Shown here one piece after another: positions 11,886-24,599 of a stretch of DNA of 64,000 nt. The position numbers and the translations under genes were made by a program. The notes under the pieces were generated by a model that worked only from the letters and a program-made list of their open reading frames with translations, was not told the DNA's origin and searched no databases. This stretch comes from Aedes albopictus. Taxonomy: Eukaryota > Arthropoda > Insecta > Diptera > Culicidae. The stretch spans positions 267,821,694-267,885,693 of the forward strand of contig NC_085138.1 in the NCBI RefSeq assembly GCF_035046485.1. The letters are read 5' to 3'. Position 1 is the first letter of the stretch. Each line of letters begins with the position of its first letter.

Positions 11886-12510
11886 AGTGTCGACTTATCA
11901 CCGGGAGGTGACCGAGCACAGGGGCATACGGATTGCTCAAGCGTGGCGTGGCGGAGGCCCAGCAGAGGCTCTGCTAAGTCTCTTCAGAAATTCCACACAT
12001 CCGGAAGCAATTCTGTACAAGTGCTACGGCACCGCTTCCAAAGTGTCACAGCTCAGCCAGGAGTGCCTCGGGCACATCAGGAACGATGCCAGTAAGTTCC
12101 TGATTACGACCTACTGGTCATGCTTTGCAATTGGCTGCAATTGGTAACTGAGACGGTACCTACATGCTTAGGTAACTACGCACAAGTGAGCTGGTAGCGA
12201 CGGCATTCTATCCTCTTAGTAAGGTCGGGTGACACTGACTTGAAACGGCGAATGGGCTAATGTCCCATAAAACCGTGGCATGGCCTTAAATTACGTTCCT
12301 GACCTGTGCCCAGATTAGGCGAATGGCTGGGTGGAAGTAGGCTCAGATTAACACTCCTGATTAAAGCTGATTCGGCTCTGAGCTCAGTCCCCATAAGGGC
12401 CATGAACAACAACAACGTGATCGAGAATAGAGATGCAGAGGGAACGGACTTGAACCCGTTCGCGCGAGGAAGATTGGCGGCCCTAACGGGCGTACCGCGA
12501 AGGTAAGGAA
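11886..12510 (+). other. Unrecognised open stretches, possible LINE 5' end
   Basis: An open + frame to 12147 (IRIAQAWRGGGPAEALLSLF) and another at 12306-12506 (NNNNVIENRDAEGTDLNPFA) are visible. GC content and style differ from the surrounding AT-rich DNA and resemble 5' UTR/ORF1 starts of mosquito LINEs. I cannot name the family, and either could be fortuitous. Confidence 0.25.
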
Positions 12511-12511
12511 G

Positions 12512-13405
12512 AGAGAGAATAAGTTTTTAGTGGGTCGATCCCCACATAACCCGAGGAACCAGCTCTTGGGTATCTGATCTGCAGGTTTTCCCATTCTAAA
12601 AGAAAATCATCACACAAAGTAGCGTCCATAAATAACTTAGCATTTTGGGAGGGAGGTGGATGTCTGATTTTTATATGAGCCATGTGAATTAGGTATGGGA
12701 AATATGCTGCGAAGGGAGGGAGTGTCTAAAATGGGCCTGAACAAGCTACGTCAAGCAAAAATCATTCCAGTTCTTAGAGGGATGAAGGGATTTCTGTTCC
12801 ATTAATAGAGGAAAAAATCCTAATAAACTGTTTGAATTTTAAAGGAAAGAATAGAATGTGATTAAAAAGGCGTGATCAAAATCGTACCACTAATGTACTG
12901 AAACGCAATCATAAGACGCACATTTCTTCGTATCATAAATATTCACATTTGGAAACTGTGCAATGCGGTCATCATTATGAAGTTCATTCATTCTCATGTG
13001 TGATGCAGCATATGCTTCTTCAACCGTTCATTGTTCACCAAGCTGTAACGAAATCCCCGTTGACAGTCATTGATAGCACTTCCTTGACATCAGCGACGAG
13101 AACGAGGTTGTTCTTTCCCATGGAAAATATTCACAGATCTGCATAGGCCCTCTGGATGCCATAATGCTAAGGTGTCTCCTCGCGTCAGCAAATCCAACAG
13201 CATAAATCACGTGTTCACATTTAGGTCACATTAATTTGCAGCATTTCTATCCTTAGCGCCAAAAGGAAACCATTATCTTGAGTGTTTCCGCTCGAGAAAA
13301 TCGCTACCATCGAGATCGACGGATTGAAAACAAGTTCCGTTCGTTTTTTTTCTTTTCGTCGTTTTAACTCGTGGACTCATTTCCGCTTTCAAAGTAAGTA
13401 TACAG
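12512..13405. other. No recognised feature
   Basis: No coding or repeat structure recognised. Confidence 0.4.
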
Positions 13406-13409
13406 TGCT

Positions 13410-13749
13410 ACCACAGAGAACAGACATTTAAGCTCGAACAAAAATACGTCGAAATCGTGTGTAAAGGATTTAAGTGTACCTCAACGCCACCAACGGAGAC
13501 TGCCCCACTTATAAAGTCGATTTGACTCCATGATGGCAGTGTTCATCGTTAAAATACACTAGCCCACAAAGTGACACGAGCGCCAAACGGCCAAAAACGG
13601 CGAGCACTGGAAACAAAAATGACAACACAACAATGCAAGTGATGGGACGCTAGCGCCGCGCAACGGGAGCATAACCACATACTTTGATATGACCGATACA
13701 AAGTTTTACACAAGGCAGAAAGCGAAGATAGACGTCTGTTCTCTGTGGT
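13410..13749. mobile_element. 340-bp MITE with ACCACAGAGAACAGAC ends
   Basis: ACCACAGAGAACAGAC at 13410-13425 is perfectly inverted at 13734-13749. GCT flanks both sides (13407-13409 and 13750-13752), a 3-bp target duplication. No coding. The superfamily is undetermined. Confidence 0.75.
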
Positions 13750-13752
13750 GCT

Positions 13753-14950
13753 ACGAACCATTTAATTCCAACGTTACTGCATGAATCATTCCCTCCACAC
13801 CGTTACAGAGCTGCTCAATTGTTAATCGAAAACAAATCCCTTTCCACTACAGCTAGGGACCGCAGCTTATCTACGTTGGTATTCTTATTTTCACCATTAA
13901 TTATGTAAGAAAAATGGAAAACTCGCTTCGATATGCGACTGCTATTAGGAGTGGAAAAGTAGCAGAAAAAAAAAAACAAAACGCGGACATTCCATTCTCA
14001 TGCCGTTTAAGGACATGGATGTCAGAAGGCAAAAACGAATAACAAACTAAATGTTTCCGTTTTGAATTTTAAAGCTTGAATTCAATAATTTGGATAGTAT
14101 TCAATATAGAAAAACGTTTCACAGCAAACAGCATATTTTTTTTAATATTGTCAATAACGAAACCACAACAGGCACAACGGCCACCATCACCTTAAAACCC
14201 GCCCAACTTCTCTGCGTTCTTCGCTTTCCTCGCTCAATTTCATTTGCAGCGGGTTTTCCACAAACCAGAGCCTTAAAATGTCACCCCTCGTCCAGAGTTT
14301 TAATGGGTTCGCCGATTCGGAGAAGGTGGAACCAAATTAAGAATGGTTGGTGATGGTGGAATTAGCTCCCACACTAAATCCATCTTGTGCGCGAAGAGAC
14401 GACGACGGCCACCACAAACCATCCGCATTAACCGCTAATTAAAAATGAAATAAAAGCTTTTAATTTCCGCGCACCATTATCACCTCCTCCCTCAAGTGGA
14501 ATGATGGAATCCTGTTGGCATTTGATGAGTCGTTCTTGGATATTTGTCAAAATGGGTGAGCTGGATCGGGAGCCGCAGGAACTGTTGGTAATGATTAGTG
14601 AACTAAGAATGGCCGGATGTTTCGAACATTTGTGTTGTTATATAATTCACCAGCCAAAATAAGCAGTCCTAAGCGCTGTTTGGACGGTTGCCCCTCCCAA
14701 GTAACGTTTTTAAGTCAAATAGGCTAGAAGTGGTTCTTAAAATCATAATAAAACTAAAATAAAAGGTATGAGGTTTTATGATGGTTGTCAAAACCTCTAC
14801 AAGACTAATTGGTCATCAAAATGTTGATTGGCATTTTACATGCGTTATCAACGCACAAACATTCGGGATGCGTTTTGTCTCTAAATAGACAAGATTGACG
14901 TAGTCCTTTAACGGTTGAGAGCTACGTCCTTGCGAAAACTAAAGCAGTTA
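13753..14950. other. Intergenic, no recognised gene
   Basis: Nothing coding. 14697-14760 repeats the 9652-9710 sequence and begins CCAAGTAACG, like the CCCAAGTAAC termini elsewhere. Confidence 0.4.
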
Positions 14951-14953
14951 GTA

Positions 14954-15081
14954 CACAGGGTCAAATATTTGTCCAAAAAGAAACCAATGCTCAAACATCT
15001 TGTTGACTCGATCTAATTTTCATTAGTGTCAAACTGATGTTGTTTATTGAGTTCATTCCTTGTCAAATATTTGACCCTGTG
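14954..15081. mobile_element. 128-bp MITE, Tc1/mariner-like TA flanks
   Basis: CACAGGGTCAAATATTTG at the left end is perfectly inverted at the right end, and symmetry continues into the flanks as AGTA/TACT. TA dinucleotides at 14952-14953 and 15082-15083 fit a TA target duplication. Confidence 0.75.
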
Positions 15082-15085
15082 TACT

Positions 15086-16325
15086 ACTGGCCTAAGGCTT
15101 GTGAAATGAAGGTTTGTTGGACCTCTACTAAAGATGTAGAAAGTTTTCACACCGTGAAAACGTGATCAAGTTCATGTATCGCGGTATGTTTGATTTGGTA
15201 ATGTAGTTAAACTATGAGTTAAGTTTTTTAGAATAAATTTAATATTACTTTGTCACCCTACACTACCAAGTCAAGAAGTTCCTGCTAGACATCTCCAGCG
15301 GCTGCGTTTCCTCAGTCATTCACCAACATCTCAATAACGACTACAACAGATATCAAACGACAATTTGCAATTTATAAATCATAAAATTTTCCTCCCTATT
15401 GGTTGTCAACCACCACAACGTACGCCTGCGGCAAATGCGGACGTCAACCGCTCTGCTCGCTGGTATCGCTTTACTTTCCTTCTAACAACTTCTAGCTGCT
15501 TGTGTATAAATAATATCGATTTCGCACAACAACGCCTCGTTATCGGCACAACCGCATACGATGGTTTTGGCAGCTCCTGGGGCCATCCCGTTTACTGTCA
15601 TCAGGTCGTGCACTGAAAACCTTCCCAGTGGAGCACTTTTTTTTTAACAACTACTTCATCTCCTGCCCCATCTCCGAAGCGGCTGCCAAAAAATGCGAAA
15701 TTGATTGAATTTTCTTACCACTTCACCAGAGCGCCTCTGGTTACTGAACCGGGGGCGGCACTTTGAAAGGTCGCGGATGCGGTCCCGATTCGAGTGATGA
15801 TGAAAAAGGAGGAAAATCGAACAATATCCGCGAAATATGATGACGTTGGAGGCTTATGACGGTAAAAGTCGGGAAAAAAGCATATCTGCCGCTGAATTCC
15901 ATCCCATTAGGGCTGTGGGGATGGAAATGAAATAATTCTTAAGGAAGTTGGTTTTATGACTTCTTCAAGCCAGACCAGTTACCGGAAATGCCTACCATAA
16001 GATATCTCAGGCGATCACCGTTGAAGGAAGGAGGATGGCTCTATAGAAAAGAAAGTTGAAGGGAAATTTTAATAAATCTCAATACTCTGAACAATTTTTG
16101 TGAAAAAGGATGGTTGAATTGGATTGGGTGCAGATGAGAGTTTAAAAGGAAATGAGATTTATTTGAAAGGTTATCGATATTGCCTTTGGCAAAGTTGCTC
16201 AGTAGAACAAAGACTTTCGGAGTTTTGTATAGTTTTCTTAAAATCAAATCCAAATCACGAAAAGCTATCATTCTTTCATCATTGAACCTAGCAAGATTTA
16301 TGATATTCACTATCAAACGGTATTA
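15086..16325. other. No recognised feature
   Basis: Mixed unique-looking sequence. No coding similarity recognised. Confidence 0.4.
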
Positions 16326-16329
16326 AATA

Positions 16330-19032
16330 GCGTTCCACTGGAGATTTTCTAGAGGAATCCATCATTCTTTCGGAGATATATAAAGGAATCCTTTACTTAC
16401 AGTATTCTTCACGAATTCACTCTGGAAATCTTTCAAGAGCCTCCAAGAAATTCTTCCAAGAATTCAGGTTAGGTATATTTATTAGAGAGATTTTCAACCC
16501 GAGGCTGTTTCATCTCTCCAAGGAATCATTCCAGGTCAGGCGTCCTTTCAGGTATTCCTTCAGAAAACTATCTAAGAAGTCCTAATGCTTTGCTAGGTCC
16601 AGCAGTTCTTCAATAACGTTCTCCAAGAGCTTCACAAATAGTTTTTCCGGCAATTTCTAAGAAATCTTAGGAATTCCTCGGATATGATAATTTATCTAAG
16701 GCATATAAAAAGGTATGAATTTTTATAGGAATCATAGAAATTTTCTGAGAGTTTCTCAGGGAATACGACCAGATTTTATTTCAAGATATTTCCTCAGAAG
16801 TTTATCAAGAACTTCTAAAGATGTAAATCCTAACATGATTTCAAGATTTTTTTTATTTACTTTACGAAATTTCAAAAGCCATCCCACAGTATTTCTTCCA
16901 AGTATTCTTCCAGACATATTGAATGAAAACTTGTAGTTGCCGTTTGTGCTCTTTCATGATATTTTTACAATAATCTTAAATTGTTTCAGGAAATCTTTCA
17001 AAAGTCATTTTAATAATTCTTCCATGAATTCCTGCGGGATTTCATTAAGTTATTAGAGGAGCGGACCTGATGATTGATGGTTGAAGCACGTGACTATTAC
17101 GCCGAATCCCACACCCGACAAACTCGCAAAATGTGAGTTCTTCCTTCGGAAGGGAAGTAATGCGTGAGATGAACTAGCCCAGGGCTAAAAATCTCGTTAA
17201 TACAGATAGAAAAAAAAAAAAATAAGTTACCAATTTGAAAGCTTTGGAAGTTCATTTAGACAATACACCAGGAGTTTATTCGAAAGCTTTTACAGCAGCT
17301 CCTCTACAAGTATTTTTTCATAATCTTTTGAGATTGCAAAACCTTGTAGAAGTTGCTGCAGCAATTCCTCGCTATAAATAGAAACCATTATGAATGAACT
17401 TGGTGAAGGATTTCCATAAACTACTTAGGAATATTTGGAAAACTCAAGGAGAAATTTCTGAAGAAATTTGCGAAGAATTTTTGAAGAACTCCTGAAGTAA
17501 CTATTAAAAATATCTTGAAGGAACTCCAAGAATTTTTAAAGAAATGTCTAGAACAAATCTTGAAGGAACTTCAAAAGATATTCCTGAAGTATCTTTCTGG
17601 AGAAACTTCCAGGATTCCTCCAAAAATAAGCATTCAGTTGTATTGTTCCGAGTACGTTCTTGTCTAAATTTCCCTAAAATCAGTTTTATTTACTCATTTT
17701 AGAGTATTAACCTAAAGAAATGCCAATTGACGTATTTACGGAAGGATCCTTGGCAGAATTCTTGAAGAAAATTTCGTGAAAGGCTGGAGAAACCCTCAAA
17801 GTATCGCTGTGGAAAGACCTAAAGAGAATCTCGGAGATACTTCCGGAAAACTCTCATATAAAAGAATATTTGAGAAAATCCTTTGATTGACCGGAAAATA
17901 GTTCCTGGATAAATCGTTGTAAAGTATTCAAAAAGTAATTTGTAGAGGAATTCAAGAAGGAATTTATACAGGAATTCCTGGTGCATTCCCTACAGAAATA
18001 CCGGGTGAAATCTCTGGAAGAACTCCGAAAGAGTTATCTCTGTGTGAATTCCTGAAGAATCCTCTTGAGAAATATTTGAAAGAATGCCTGAAGGAATTAT
18101 TGTAAGAAATCCTGATGGAATCTTTAAGTAAACTCCTAAAAAAACTGTTGGGGGTTTCCCGAAAAACTGCCTGTAAAATTTTTAGGCAACATGTTGGAAA
18201 AATTCCTCTACATAAATTCCAGAAGGAAATCGTTTGAGAAATTCCTGAAGAATGCTGGGATAAGTTCTAAACCAATTGTTGGAGAAAACACTCGAGGGAT
18301 TCCCAGGGGGAATTTCTGAAGGAATCCCTTGACAAATGTTTAGAAGAATCCCTTATGGACGTTTTAATGGAACACGTCCCTCAAAACATCCTTGGAAAAA
18401 CTCCTAGAGGAATCTCTGGAGGAGCTCCTGAGGAAATCCATGGATAACTTTTCAAAGGATTTCTTAGGAAAAAAAATAAGAATCTCACGATATATTCCAC
18501 GGGTATTCTTAAAGAAATTTATGGACGAAATTTTACACAAATCCGTGGATAAACTCCTTAAGGATCTCTTGGAGAAAATTGAGAAAATATTTTTGGACAA
18601 ATTTCCTACATACCTGTAAAATTATATTGGAGAATACCGACACAATTCATGGGAGTAATGCCTCTGGAAATCCTTTAAGTAGTTAAAAAATACCTGGTGG
18701 AATTTCTGGAGGCATCCCTGAAGAAATTCTTTGGTGCATCTCTGCAAAAGATGATGGAAGAAAGAATTCCTGGATGAGTTTCTGGGGGAATTTCCAGAGG
18801 CATCCCTCTAGAACAATGTCTGGATGTTTTCGCGGAGAAATTATTGAAGGAATGCCCGAATGAATGCGTGGAGGAACCTCTGGAGACAATTCTGGACGGA
18901 CTCTTGGCGGAATCTTTGAAGGAATTGCTGGAGGATTACCTGGAAGAATTATTGGATGAATACACGGGGGATTTTTCAAGGAATCCGTAATGGAATTTCA
19001 GGAGGAATCCCTGGAATAAAAATCACAAAATA
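16330..19032. repeat. Degenerate 12-bp-period repeat block 1
   Basis: Variants of the 12-mer GGAATTCCTGGA / GGAATCTCTGAA fill the region. Open frames in it show a four-residue rhythm (for example IPP every fourth residue on the minus strand at 18683-18979), confirming a 12-bp period. The left part (to about 17030) is the reverse-complement orientation (ATTCTTCCAAGA type) of the right part (about 17400-19030, GAATTTCTGAAGAA type). Not protein coding. Confidence 0.75.
17053..17222 (+). mobile_element. Feilai-like tRNA-related SINE
   Basis: A GAGCGGACCTGATGATTGAT head with a GTGACTATTACGCCGAATCCC region (shortened A/B-box area) is followed by the TGTGAGTTCTTCCTTCGGAA body, a hairpin tail at 17166-17195 (GAGAT...ATCTC enclosing TAGCCC/GGGCTA) and poly(A). 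TAAGTTA flanks it at 17046-17052 and 17223-17229. From memory it matches the Aedes Feilai SINE style. Such elements are RNA polymerase III transcribed and mobilised by LINE enzymes. Confidence 0.7.
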
Positions 19033-19045
19033 TATCCGTTCAACT

Positions 19046-19360
19046 TTTGGAGGTAGCTATCGACTGAGGAATCTGGAAACCTGGGACGATTTTCGGCTTA
19101 GCTTAAACAAATTGGCCGTTGGTATTGTTGTTAGAAGCGCGAACCGAATTCTGCGATTATTAGTGTTCTAGAAGTGGATCCCAACGTTTTTTTAAATATT
19201 GTTTTAGACGGATTATGCTTTCACAAAGCTTTTCAGAACGAAAGCGATTAACACTTCTAATTCCCTGAAGAAGATGTAATAAACATCGAAACGTCGGATG
19301 AATGAGAATATCTGATCGTTTGATTGCAATTGCGACTGCCAAGCCGAAAATCGTCCCAGG
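19046..19360. mobile_element. Penelope-like terminal-repeat remnant
   Basis: A 13-bp duplication TATCCGTTCAACT (19033-19045 and 19361-19373) brackets the unit. Inside are a 34-nt tail (19046-19079), then CCTGGGACGATTTTCGGCTT and its inverse at the far end. The body is a shortened version of the arms at 45222-45950. It contains CTGAAGA-stem-GAAAC at 19265-19292. Tail, long duplication and hammerhead-like core are traits reported for Penelope-like retroelements. No RT or GIY-YIG frame is present. Confidence 0.6.
19265..19292 (+). ncRNA. Hammerhead-ribozyme-like core
   Basis: CUGAAGA (fits CUGANGA), then a 5-bp stem GAUGU/ACAUC with a short loop, then GAAAC. One extra A sits between the first box and the stem. 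Stems I and III and the cleavage triplet are not evident, so activity is unproven. Confidence 0.4.
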
Positions 19361-19629
19361 TATCCGTTCAACTACCCTTGTTATCCTAGATTTTTCTTGA
19401 AATTCCATCAGGGATTCCTTCAAGGACTCTTTCAAGGATTAATCCAGTGATTCCTTCCAATATTCCTCACAGGATTTCTCCAAGATTTTTCCTATTTTCC
19501 GGGATTTCTGCGAGGATTACTCTGTGTAATCTGACAGTACTTTTTCTTATCATTTGTGTAGTTTTTTTTCTATTTCAACATGCCTAGTGTTGAAACGTTG
19601 GGAGAATATAAAACGTCGTTCGTCCAATA

Positions 19630-20295
19630 CACAGCGCAACATTTTTTTTGTCTCAAGAGCAAACTTATGTGTATCCGAAAGATTTTGGGCCGCTGAATCC
19701 GAATCCGGGCTCAGATTTGCTCTAACACGTCACAATTTTGCGCTATACCTCAATTTATAGGGCAAAATATGCGATTTTGGGCTTTTTTGACTGCAAGCCA
19801 TTAAGCAATGAAATGTTTTTTTTTTAAGAAATCAAAAGGTTAATTGGTCAATTAACATCTAAATTAACGACTCATGCAAAATATTTCGTTTTACCTAATC
19901 AAATTTGATAGATTTAAGCATTTTATGTTAGTATGAAAACTTGCATGCAACTTTTGGAGGATGACTTGTATGGGAAATATCGTACCTAACATAAATCGCT
20001 TGAAACTATCAAATTCGATGTGGTAAAACGAAACATTTTGCATGCTTCGCTAATTCAGATGTTAATTGATCAATTAACCTTTTGATTGCTTAAAAAAAAT
20101 ATTTCATTGCTTAATGGCTTGCAGTCAAAAAAGCCCAAAATCGCATATTTTGCCCTATAAATTGAGGTATAGCTCAAAATTGTGACGTGTTAGAGCAAAT
20201 CTGAGCCCGGATTCGGATTCAGCGGCCCAAAATCCTTCGGAGACACATAAGTTTGCTCTTGAGACAGACAAAAAGTTAATTTTTGTAACGCTGTG
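19630..20295. mobile_element. 666-bp long-inverted-repeat MITE
   Basis: Ends CACAGCGCAACA / TGTAACGCTGTG open into arms of about 300 bp (for example GGGCCGCTGAATCCGAATCC is inverted near 20220). ATA flanks both ends (19627-19629 and 20296-20298), a 3-bp duplication. No transposase frame. The transcript would form a long hairpin. Confidence 0.75.
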
Positions 20296-20298
20296 ATA

Positions 20299-21852
20299 TA
20301 GTCTGCGTAGTCAAAAATCTAGAAATTGAAACGTACAGTCAATCAACTACAAGCTATTATCTATTTCACTCATTTGGAGTTGTTTTAACATTTGCCAACA
20401 ATTTTGACCTACTTTCTACAGCAACGATACGGTTTATAAGCTTGTTCACCAGAAAATTAGTTGTAAAATAGTTTGATACACTTCTTCCGCTCAGACTCAC
20501 AAGCGTCAATGTGATTTACCATTCAAATTTCGAAAAAAAAACTACTGCCATACCAGTTGAGTGAGAGACTTGTTTCAACTGCAATGCAAAATGTGTACTA
20601 CTACTTATAGTCGTTTCACCGACGGATTCCCAAAGCCAGAAACCATAGAACCCACAGCTCGGTGGTTTCCATTTCCCCCCAACCCGACGTAACCCTCACC
20701 TTAGAAAAGCGCTCTCGTCCCGCCCCGTTGAGACTCACTTTGCACGGATCGGGGGATAAATAAACTTTTTCTCGCATTTATTTGCTTGCTAATCACTCAT
20801 GAAAGTTGCTGGTTTGGCTCTGTCGGAATCCCGGCTAACCCGATTGCAAAGTCAATATGTACGGTGTGGGCCAAATTTCAGTGCTCGGATACTGCATACC
20901 GGAAGCTGGAATTCGCAGATATTTTCAAGTTTTGGAACAAGGGGTTGTACACATAAACCACGCAGGAAAATGTTCGAGTATTACAGATTTCCTTCTCCCT
21001 CGATAAGCGTTGTTTTCACAAACTGTTGAATAGTGTTTGGGTGGATACTGAGAGGTAAAGGAAAATTTAGTTCATGATTGATTTTGTGTTAAATGGATTT
21101 TTTTTAGATGATGCAACACAGTGGGTAATAAACTTTATCTTAAATCATATTGTTCCAATCTCCGAGGGTTCCCCTTTCTCAACACAATATGTACTTGGTT
21201 TTCATTTGAAAGCATGTTTAGGATGCATGTTGCTTTAACATGCATAAGCATGGTTTCAGTTTCATACTGTTACATTTTTATTACTAAATTCGAAAAGTTT
21301 TTCTTATGAGAGCATGCTTTCGTTTCAGCGGAACACTAGTTGATGGTATGTCGAAGCTATAAAAGTTTTCATCTCCACAATATCCTCTTGTACGGAATGG
21401 ATTAAACTAGTAATTCGGTGCATGTAGTCTCATACTTTGTGCAATAGGCAACTCAACCACCACGACGGATGGGTGGTATACCAACATTGCTGCTGGATCT
21501 CAATTTCAAAACCACGGCACGTTTAGGTTGGTGCGGGGAGGTCTGAACCTTCGGCGACAGGTACGAAACGTAAATAAAACCATAACATACGTGTGAGTTG
21601 AACGTACGGTTGGAAAACTATTTCATGTTTATTCTGGAAATTGAATTTCGTGTTTGTTAACCATTTTTCCAACCAGCTGGCCTGGCAGCGAGTAGCCTTC
21701 GGTGGGTTCTGAAATTTCAGCTAACGAAACCAAGAGCAGCCACCCGCAAACGCCAAAAGCAGCCGCGACTCACGTTGGGAACTGGCCAAAGGATTTGTCG
21801 CACAATATTTCACTGTAGAGATGTTCAAACACATTTGAAGTTTTGAACAGGG
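20299..21852. other. No recognised feature
   Basis: No gene recognised on either strand. Confidence 0.4.
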
Positions 21853-22307
21853 TACAGGTATACTTCGATTAAGTGGACATTTCAGTTTTCGAAATGTCTA
21901 TAAAATCGAATTTTACATAAAATCGAAGCAATTTTTTTTTCAATTTTTTTAAATTATATACCAAAATGTACCAAAATATATAAAAACTGCATAACAACTG
22001 AGTTTTCGATAAAAGGCTCGGAGTTTTTGGCATATATTGGCCATTCACGCTATATAACAAATAAATAAACGAACCAGAATCATTTTTGCATGATACGTAT
22101 CCCCCCTTTTGAAACAATCGGACGTATAATAAATTGACTATTTTTTTTAGATTTCATTCAGCATGACAAACATAAAGTTGTTCATGAGACTTTTCAACTT
22201 GCATTCACTTATACACAACCTTATTGATGATGAACTTCTTTAAAACATTTTAAGACAAAAACAAACATTTCAATTCAGTGTTAAACCATGGCTTGTATGA
22301 AACTTTC

Positions 22308-24049
22308 TCAAGATGATTTTCCATTCACCATTTTATCGAAGGTGTTCGACCTCATCTCACGCAATGAAAGTTGAGAGTTCAGAGGCCAGATGTTTTTCTC
22401 AGCATACCTGACCATAACATCAACAGCATTCAGAGCGGATTCATCTGGAACCGGTTGGAAGGCATCGTCAGTAAGGTCCGAAACATTCATGCTGTCTTCG
22501 TCCAGTACACTGGAGTCCATGTTGTATGTTTCCTTGTCGCCTGCTGAAGGGTTTTGCACTTTCACGACAATTTCTGAATCTGCCATAAACTCAAATTCAG
22601 CGCTTTCATCATCAACGATATTTGAAGCCATTATTTTCTCTGAGATGCCAGCCAGCCGCTATTTAATTACAGACAGTGGTAAATCGTCTTCCTCTTCATC
22701 TTCCGGATTGTACAACAAGTTCCATGATTTTCTAATGGAAGTGTGCGGCATCAGATCCCACGATTGTGCAACCCAGAATATTGCATCTTTCACGTTGATT
22801 TTTTCACGTTTTCGTGAAAATCTCCGGGTCTTCCTAGGACTTCTCGCATCATGATTTGCCGGTAGCGTGATTTAACCATTTGTATTGCATTCTGGTCCAT
22901 TGGTTGAATGACTGCTGTTGTATTTGGAGGCAGAAATATTGTGTATTTGGCGCCATCTTCTGTCTTCAGTTCGTCAGCGTTAAAATGTGCAGAGCAGTTA
23001 TCCAAAACAAGGACTGCTCGCATAGGAAGGTCTGAGTCTTCCAAAAATTTGCGGACTTTTGACATAAACTGCTCGAAAATCCATGCTTTGAACAAAATTC
23101 GGGTCATCCACGCATTTTTCGATGCAGTGTAATGAACAGGAAGCACCTTTAAATTTTTCAATGGCCGCGGATTAAGATACTTTCCGATGACCATACGAGG
23201 TAATTTCAAGGAACCGTCCATGTTAGAACAAGGCATGAAAGTCAGACGTTCTTTAGCAACTTTTTTTTCCGGGCGCTTCTACTGAACCTTTGTCCACGTA
23301 GGTAGTGGTGGGCGTACTTTTGTAGTAAAGGCCACATTCGTCAGCATTGAAAATTTGACTCGGTAGCAAATTGTTGAAACGCATTTCAGCCGCAAACTTT
23401 TTCACGTAGTCATCAACAATGACCAGGTTGCTTGACAATTTCTCCCCGTTATTTTGAGAAGACGAATATCGTGTCTTTTGATGAACTTGTCGATATAGCC
23501 CCGACGTCCAAATTTACCCTCACCAATCAGTTCATTGAAAAACTTCTCCGCTTGCACTTGAAGCATATCCTGGCTTAGCGGGATATGACGTTGTCTTTGT
23601 TGCAGAAACCAGATGTACAATGCCTCGTCAACTTGTGGGTGGTTCGCTTGTTTGAAATGTTTACAATGAGCTGTAAGCACGAGTATAATTGAAAAAAAAA
23701 GACACGAATATAATTAAAAAAAAAAACAAAATATGTATACAAATTAAAACTAACCAAGATCGCCCTGAATGTTTGCAATATTATCCATGATCTTTAATTT
23801 GCATCTCTGAATGTTGTAAATCGTTGATCGAGCCTTGATGCAATACTTATCCATTATATCTTGCACCGACGATCCATTCTCCAGATCACGAACAATCTTT
23901 ACTTTATTACGGAAGAGAATACCTGATCGTCCCTTCTTTCGTTTCACAACTTTGTCCCCAACTTTCGAAGCCATTTTCAGAACTGAAACTATTTCCGATT
24001 TCACTTTGAGGCTGAAGCGTAAACTTTCTATAGCGATCACAAATGTCAA
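22308..24049 (-). pseudogene. Tigger/pogo transposase (CENP-B/jerky-like), frameshifted
   Basis: The N-terminus has a psq/CENP-B-type helix-turn-helix (RDLENGSSVQDIMDKY). After an intron comes the second CENP-B-type DNA-binding domain (NHPQVDEALYIWFLQQRQRH). The DDE core follows: FNADECGLYYK (first Asp), VLVLDNCSAHFNADEL (second Asp), PPNTTAVIQPMDQNAIQMVK (third Asp). Lesions: an extra G in a G-run near 23445, an extra A in an A-run near 23265, a shift near 22815, and an in-frame TAG near 22658 before an acidic C-terminus. The enzyme would cut and paste at TA sites; this copy is dead but recent enough to read throughout. Confidence 0.88.
23671..23754 (-). other. Spliceosomal intron inside Tigger transposase
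   Basis: The minus strand has a GTTAG donor, a T-rich tract and a TTACAG acceptor, 84 bp. Removing it joins ...NIQGDL with AHCKHFKQANHPQ in frame; without removal the frame stops. Confidence 0.75.
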
Positions 24050-24599
24050 TTACATCGGATCAGTGATAAGAAGTCATACCAACCTGAAGAAAAAAAACAT
24101 GTTTAATTTGACCGTTGAAAGAGATGCAAGGGGAAATCGCCAATCGTTGCACATCTCATAAGAAAAGCATATAGTGTGCAATAACTAATGATTTATTACA
24201 CAAAGCCATACACGGATACTTAAGCAAGCTGAAGGGTTAATGTTGTGTTGTTCAAGTAACCTATAAGCAATATACATATTCGTGATCCTTGACAAAGCGA
24301 GAGATAAATAAATAAAACTTAATATACCATGAGGTATATTTTGGTGCTAATATAGGTGCTCCACAAAACAATTTATTGATATGAAGTGCTCCGCGAGTCA
24401 AAAGACCTGAAACCCCCTGCATTATAAGTTATCATTATGCAAACTACAAGTTTAAAACTGTTTGGATAATAAAATTTTTACAAAAAAAAAATTAAAAAAA
24501 TAGAGGTAAAGTGTACAAAATCGAGGGTCTATATAATCGAGGGTCCACTAAATCGAGGTATACCTGTATTAACAAATAATTTCGAGCACTTTGGAAACC

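Larger units (their letters stand above)
21855..24566 (-). mobile_element. Tigger/pogo-type DNA transposon, nearly full length
   Basis: Terminal inverted repeats CAGGTATACTTCGATTAAGT and (right end, inverted) CAGGTATACCTCGATTTAGT are bounded by TA at 21853-21854 and 24567-24568. Length is 2,712 bp. Subterminal variants of TCGAGGGTC occur at the right end. Both the Tigger-like ends and the CENP-B/jerky-like transposase inside support the family. Confidence 0.9.

Noticed and set aside
13549..13761. 70-codon minus frame across the 340-bp MITE
   Set aside because: Lies within the MITE and spans its end; chance frame.
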